Source: Erinaceus europaeus (lineage: Eukaryota > Chordata > Mammalia > Eulipotyphla > Erinaceidae). Taken from it: DNA of 64,000 bases. Position 1 is the stretch's first letter, and each line of letters begins with the position of its first letter. Shown piece after piece: positions 58,935-64,000 of this stretch. The stretch lies in the NCBI RefSeq assembly GCF_950295315.1, contig NC_080164.1, positions 7,758,082-7,822,081 on the forward strand. Direction: 5' to 3'. Below the pieces are notes generated by a model that worked only from the letters and a program-made list of their open reading frames with translations, made no database searches and had not been told where the DNA came from. The translations under genes and the position numbers were made by a program.

Positions 58935-59065
58935 ATCTGGAGATGACTAAGCAGGTAAATTATACGACATCTGTGCATGAGCCCCAGCCTTGATCCCCAG
59001 CTCCAGAAGCAGAAGCAGTGATCTGAACTCTCTCCCATTAAAGAAGTTATTTTAAAAGAGAAGGT
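58935..59065 (+). mobile_element. Diverged tRNA-derived SINE
   Basis: atgagccccagccttgatcccc, ctctcccattaaagaag. Outline only. Confidence 0.4.
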
Positions 59066-59605
59066 AGGGAATCATAATATGCTACATTTTTCTAAGCATT
59101 TGTTTATTATTCCTTTGTCTCAAATATATCCTTGGAAATAGTTTGTAAATTAAAAATAATGTCTTTGCATCTAAGTTATTTTAAATGTACTACCTGTGCA
59201 TCTATCTAGTTACATATAAATATATTTAAGCTAAAAAATATATTCATTTCTGTGTTACTGAAGGATTCATATCAGGGCTACAAGTCTGAACAAGAGCATC
59301 CATTTGCCTGTGATATGAACAGAATTAACAGTTTACGAGTGAGCTTTCATGTTGCCTTACAATGTCTTTTCTCTTTTCCATATGGTAGGAAAGACCTTTC
59401 TCCTTGAATCCAAACCTGTAGAACCAGGATTCTTGATTTTTCTACAATGGGCGACACACGGGATACCTCCTAGATCATGTCATCCATCTAACACTCCTGG
59501 TCTTTATGTCCCCTTTTCAATGGTGATATTCCCGTGGGCTTGAATCCCATTTTTGTAATGGCAAATTTCCTATGGTTATCTTGATGTTAGCTTTCAACTT
59601 TCTTT
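59066..59605. other. Single-copy DNA
   Basis: Nothing recognised. Confidence 0.4.
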
Positions 59606-60115
59606 TTTTTTTTTTTGTTTAAATTATTAGTGATTTGAAAATGATTGACAAGACTGTGAGGTAAGAGCGGTACAATTCCACACAAGCCCCACCACCAGAG
59701 TTTCATATCCCATCCTCTCCACTGGAAGTTTCCATTCTTTATCCCTCTGGGAGTATGGATCAAAGATCTTTATGAGGTGCAGCAGGTGGGAGGTCTAGCT
59801 TTAGTAACTGCTTCTGCATTGGACATGGGCATTGGCAGGTCAATCCATACCCCCTGTATGGCCCCACACCCTGTTTGTATCTTTCCCAACTGGGTTAGGG
59901 CTCTGTGGAGGTGGGGTTCCAGGACTTATTGGTGAGGTCATCTGCCCAGGGAAATCAGGTTGACATCATGGTAACATCTACAACTGGGTGGTTGAAAAGT
60001 ATTAAGATATAAAGCAGGACAAATTGTTTAGTAATCAGGAATCTAAAGGTAAGAATAGAGCAGAGGAGATTTGGGGTTAATAAGCTATCCTGAAGAAGCT
60101 ATCCCTGTTGATCAA
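59606..60115 (-). mobile_element. L1 3' UTR fragment, older subfamily
   Basis: A T-run, then ttattagtgatttgaaaatg, cccaccaccagagtttcatatc, gggagtatggatcaaag and gacatgggcattggcagg. The terminal bases (attagtgattt) match the 61.5-kb copy rather than the tttttataaata end of the 1183-4419 L1. Confidence 0.75.
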
Positions 60116-60665
60116 TGAAGAAAATATTTGGAAACAAATTATAAGTGTCCTTAAAATCTAGAAAATATTTAGATAGTTTAATCCTCAGAGGAAAAAATGT
60201 GTCTTAGAAATATGGATGAAATTATGATAATGTTAGATTATATCCTCCTGAGGATGGGCAGGGCAGGATTTTTATTTGAATCCTGTTGTAGTCTCATAAC
60301 TTTGTCCTATGAAGTCCCTAAAGCAATTATAAAAACAAGGGACTGCAAAAAATTGAACATTAAAGTACATTTTATTATTAGCCCATCCAATGCCAAATAA
60401 ACAAATACAGAACTTTCTGGTAAAGTGTCTAGGACACATGGCGCATTCTCAGACCCCCTTGAATATCTTACCTTGAAATCTTAAAACCCTTGGTCTGTTC
60501 ACATGGAACATAAGACACATTCAATAAATACTGCATGGAAAAAGAAATAAAATTAACCTGGAGACATTTCAGAGACAGTCTTTCACTAAACAAAACAAAA
60601 TTTAAAAAAAGAAAGAAAAAAGTCTTTCACCATAAAAGACAGCTTAACTATAAAAAGGAGAAATG
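60116..60665. other. Single-copy DNA
   Basis: Nothing recognised. Confidence 0.4.
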
Positions 60666-60929
60666 TCGGGGTTGGGTGGTGGTGCACCGGGCTAGGTGTA
60701 CATAGTATGTCAAAGACCCCAGTTCGAACCCCACACTCCTCACCACCAAGTGGAGGTAGTTCACTTCACAAGCAGGTCTGCAGGTGTCTTTCTGTCTGTC
60801 TCCCTCTCTATCTACCTGTCTCCTCTCAATTTATCTCTGTCTTATGTAAAAAAAAAAAAAAGTAAAAAGTAAAAAATGGCCACCAGCAGTAGTGGATTTT
60901 AGTGCTAGCACCTTGGAGGCAATGTAGGA
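60666..60929 (+). mobile_element. SINE-B with tail module
   Basis: Head ggttgggtggtggtgcaccgg, B-box cagttcgaacccc, body, A-runs, tail (atggccaccagcagtagtgg...tgctagcacc). It ends in a (GGT)n. Confidence 0.85.
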
Positions 60930-60958
60930 GTGGTGGTGGTGGTGGTGGTGGTGGTGGT
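60930..60958. repeat. (GGT)n
   Basis: Perfect trinucleotide run at the end of a SINE-B tail. Confidence 0.92.
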
Positions 60959-61533
60959 AATATTTTAAACAAATCTATATCAAGCAGATAGGTATCCTGA
61001 ACTTAATTTCTAAGTAAAAGACATAGAGAGATTGTTGATTCCAACATCAACCCTGAGGATGAGGAAAAAAAAGAGAACTGTGCTCCAGATAATTCCATTG
61101 CTCTGACCATTTGAATGCTGAGGAGAAAGGAAATGGTAGCATCCTGATGAACTAACCCTCAGTGAATGTGACCCCAGCAAAAACAGGACATGAGGCAAGA
61201 TTGGATTAGTGCCTTACTTTTGCAGTAAGAAATGGGAAATGAGGCCAGAGCACCTGGCTCCCTTAAGCTCCCATGCACTAGGGCATATTCTCTCTGTTGT
61301 CTACACAGAGGATAAAGCATTTGTGAAGTCCCCATGCATGGCAGAAGTTAGGGAAAACAAGGGTTCTATTTATGTTGAGGTTGTTGTTTCCTCACCACAG
61401 TACTGTCATTGGGAGCCTCTTGCAAACATTGCAAGTGCCTATGGAGTTGGAGAGTTTAGTCCTTAGTCCTCAGTTAAGTGTCTGTGTTATATACCACAGA
61501 AGATCTCATAGTTTTTACATGTGTTCTTCAATT
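60959..61533. other. Single-copy DNA
   Basis: Nothing recognised. Confidence 0.4.
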
Positions 61534-61799
61534 AGAAATTGTATCACTCCTATCAATGTTCATGCCCAGTGGAGAACCAATTACAGAAGCCAGACCTTCC
61601 ACCTTCTGCACCTCATAAAGATCTTTGGTCCATACTCCCAGAGGGATTATGGGATAGGGAACCTTCCAATGGAGGGGATAAGATATGGTACTCTGGTAGT
61701 GGGAATTGTATGGAATTGCACCCCTCTTATCCCACAACCTTATTGATCATTTTAAATCACTAATAAAATTTAAAAATGTAAAAAAAAGAAATTGTACCA
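61534..61799 (+). mobile_element. Short 5'-truncated L1 with target duplication
   Basis: About 240 bases of L1 3' end (61547-61786): catgcccagtggagaacc, ccaccttctgcacctc, ggtagtgggaattgtatgg, then the end aatcactaataaaatttaaa and A-run. Flanks agaaattgtatca (61534-61546) and agaaattgtacca (61787-61799). Confidence 0.9.
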
Positions 61800-61821
61800 T
61801 TGTCGCATAAAAGTACCTGAA

Positions 61822-61822
<1 letters not shown>

Positions 61823-61890
<68 letters not shown>
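61823..61890. repeat. (CA)n microsatellite
   Basis: About 68 bases, nearly perfect except for two CATA units at the start. Confidence 0.95.
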
Positions 61891-61891
<1 letters not shown>

Positions 61892-61992
61892 TTGCATTGC
61901 ACTGTTGACTAGAATAGCTTTTGAGAATTATTATAGCAGATTTTCTCATTAGTCATTGCAGTTGGGCCTTAGTGAAAATATCCAGATTGGAC

Positions 61993-62504
61993 ACTGAATG
62001 ATATTTTCTTTTTTTAAAAATTTTTAAAAAATTTTTATTTAAGAAAGGATTAACAAAACCATAGGGTAGGAGGGGTACAATTCCACACAATTCCCACCAC
62101 CCAATCTCCATATCCCACCCCCTCCCCTGACAGCTTTCCCATTCTCTATCTCTCTGGGAGCATGGACCCAGGGTCATTGTCGGTTGCAGAAGGTAGAAGA
62201 TCTGGCTTCTGTAATTGCTTCGCCGCTGAACATGGGCATTGACTGGTCATTCCATACTCCCAATCTGCCTCTCTCTTTCCCTAGTAGGGTGTGACTCTGG
62301 GGAAGCGGAGCTCCAGGACACATTGCTGGGGTCTTCAGTCTAGGGAAGCCTGGCCAGCATCCTGATGACATCTGGAACCTGGTGACTGAAAAGAGAGTTA
62401 ACATGTGAAGCCAAACAAATTGTTGAGCAATCATGGACCCAAAGCTTGGAATAGTGGAGAGGAAGTGTTAGGGGGGTACTCACTGCAACTGAGTTATATT
62501 TTCT
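61993..62504 (-). mobile_element. 5'-truncated L1 3' end, deletion-variant subfamily
   Basis: Antisense insertion 62010-62487, starting at a T/A-rich tail and stopping at ggggggtactcactgca, the sequence that marks the 3' UTR deletion variant also seen at 1-640. Flanks of 17 bp (actgaatgatattttct at 61993-62009; its match at 62488-62504) agree at 15 positions. Confidence 0.88.
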
Positions 62505-64000
62505 ATATATAAGAGACACAAAGTCAACATTGTTCACCAGGCCCTATGCAGATTCTCTAAAAACTGTCTCAATACTATCAAGAACAGAAGCTTCTTCATG
62601 TTGAGAACTTCTAAATCTTTTCAAAGAAAACATTCTTTTTCCTATTGATAACCACCTTTATTCAGATGCTTACTCATCTCAAATAATCAGGTCCCTGAGT
62701 GGAAATAGGGATTCAGTTTAAGGCAGTGGAGAGTACATACATATATTCTGGAGTAAATGTTAAAAAATATTTTTCCTATTGAGGGAAGTGTTACTGACCT
62801 CATTAAGAGGTCTTGAGGAAATAAAAATTTCCTGATTTATGTATAATTGAGTAAGTTAGTTCACCTCTAAATATTCATATATAAGTGGATATATGCATAA
62901 TGTCAAAAATTACACCCTCATTCACACAAGTACACACTATACAAATATACAAATAATATTACTATAGTTTTGTTCTCTTTTTGGGAAATACATTTCTGTT
63001 AAACATAAAAAGAACTTAAGAGTGTAGTACTCACTTTTATCACTATAAAAAAAAACAGGTGAACTACAGATTCATAAATTTTCTTGGCTGCATCAGAGAA
63101 TAGAGATTGCAGAGAGGGAAAGGTCAGGAGGCCTGGCTTACCTGGTATATTTGCAGTCACACTGTTAGGAAATGTCACCTACTTTAATTAATTAAGGAAT
63201 ATGAGCAAATAAGAGGGGGAAGAAGAAATCTTGAACTGCAATTCCATCAAGACCCAAACAGAGCAGATATATCAAGCAGAAGAAAGAAAGAAAATAAATA
63301 ACCAATTATGGGTAGTTTTGCCTCTTTCAAACAATTCAAAATAAAATGTGCTAAAACACAGATGAAAGAATGAAGTGTTGTTTTCCATGCTTGCTCTGAT
63401 TTTCCAAATATCAACTATTCCCACACTTACAAAATCACACCTTCTACCACCAATCCTTATACATCATGCAACAATCACACAGAGATGCTAAGCTATTCTC
63501 CAACCAGGACATACTCTGTTTGTCGTCACTACTGCCTTCCCTGCTTGGAGAAATCTGGTCTCACTTATTCAAGAAGAAAACTCCCACCCAAAGACAAAGA
63601 CCTGGCTTAAGCACCATCTTCCACAACTTCCTCAGAGAACTGAATGTCACCTGACTTCACCCATCTAAATAATTTACATAAACATCTATTATTGTGTGTT
63701 GGACAATTTTCTCTGTGATTTGTTCGTATGGCAATTCTTTCCGGTTACACCATCCCTCTGATAATGGACTGTCACACTTGCCATTGTATCTAGACATTGT
63801 CTGGCCCTTCATAACAGAGACATGAACAGAGAAGGGATGCAGAAAACACAAAGGGGCTCTTTATAACTCTTAATAGCCCTTGGACTCAAGAACAAAATGC
63901 ATTCATTTTTCTGCAACTTGCCACTGCTACATTCAGTCTTGATATTGGAGAGTGTTAGGACAGAGACATTCAATGCAACTCAGTAAAATAAATACTGAAA
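62505..64000. other. Single-copy DNA
   Basis: About 1.5 kb to the window end with no recognised repeat or gene. Short ORFs at 63466-63851 have no domain. Confidence 0.45.

Overview
This window looks like AT-rich, repeat-dense mammalian nuclear DNA, most probably from a hedgehog (Erinaceidae). That inference rests on recognising its abundant tRNA-derived SINEs and L1 copies, not on a database search. I find no intact protein-coding gene, no convincing exon, no rRNA or tRNA gene, no CRISPR array and no prokaryotic feature. Nearly every open reading frame lies in L1 DNA, in the antisense of L1, in a SINE or in a microsatellite. Labels used here: SINE-A is the family with a gggttaagcgca-type A box and a caacaacaa/gggcaacaaaaggg tail region; SINE-B is the related family with a gtgaagca...tgtctctctgtc body; SINE-C is an older tRNA-like family seen in antisense.

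Layout. 1-7500: an antisense L1 3' UTR piece, a 3.2-kb 5'-truncated L1 on the + strand (1183-4419, with target-site duplications), further L1 3' UTR pieces, SINEs and an ancient L1M tail. 7.5-13.5 kb: mostly single-copy DNA, several SINEs, and an older L1 3' UTR with an extra block. 13537-14358: the most unusual segment, a CpG-rich piece of a non-L1, non-LTR retrotransposon polymerase that stays in one reading frame apart from three TGA codons. 14.6-22 kb: old L1M, MIR and SINE-C relics, (TG)n runs and single-copy DNA. 22.2-23.7 kb: an L1 with an inverted 5' part (15-bp duplication), then a SINE-A nested in a SINE-B. 25.3 kb and 34.1 kb: two solo LTRs of one ERV family, the second inside a SINE-B. 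32.8-33.4 kb: a second 5'-inverted L1.

35.8-41.8 kb: a near full-length, decayed antisense L1 (3' UTR, ORF2, ORF1, 5' region). A different ERV is inserted in its ORF2 and keeps a polypurine tract and 3' LTR. Its 3' UTR is unlike that of the other L1 copies. 42-64 kb: single-copy DNA with scattered SINE-A/B insertions, MIR, L1M and DNA-transposon relics, long tetranucleotide and dinucleotide repeats, and three more L1 3'-end copies.

No genes work together here. What can be read is an insertion history: old MIR/L2/L1M and DNA transposons, then lineage-specific L1s, then SINEs copied by L1-type target-primed reverse transcription (A-rich tails and 9-20-bp target duplications are visible), with ERVs inserted into earlier elements.
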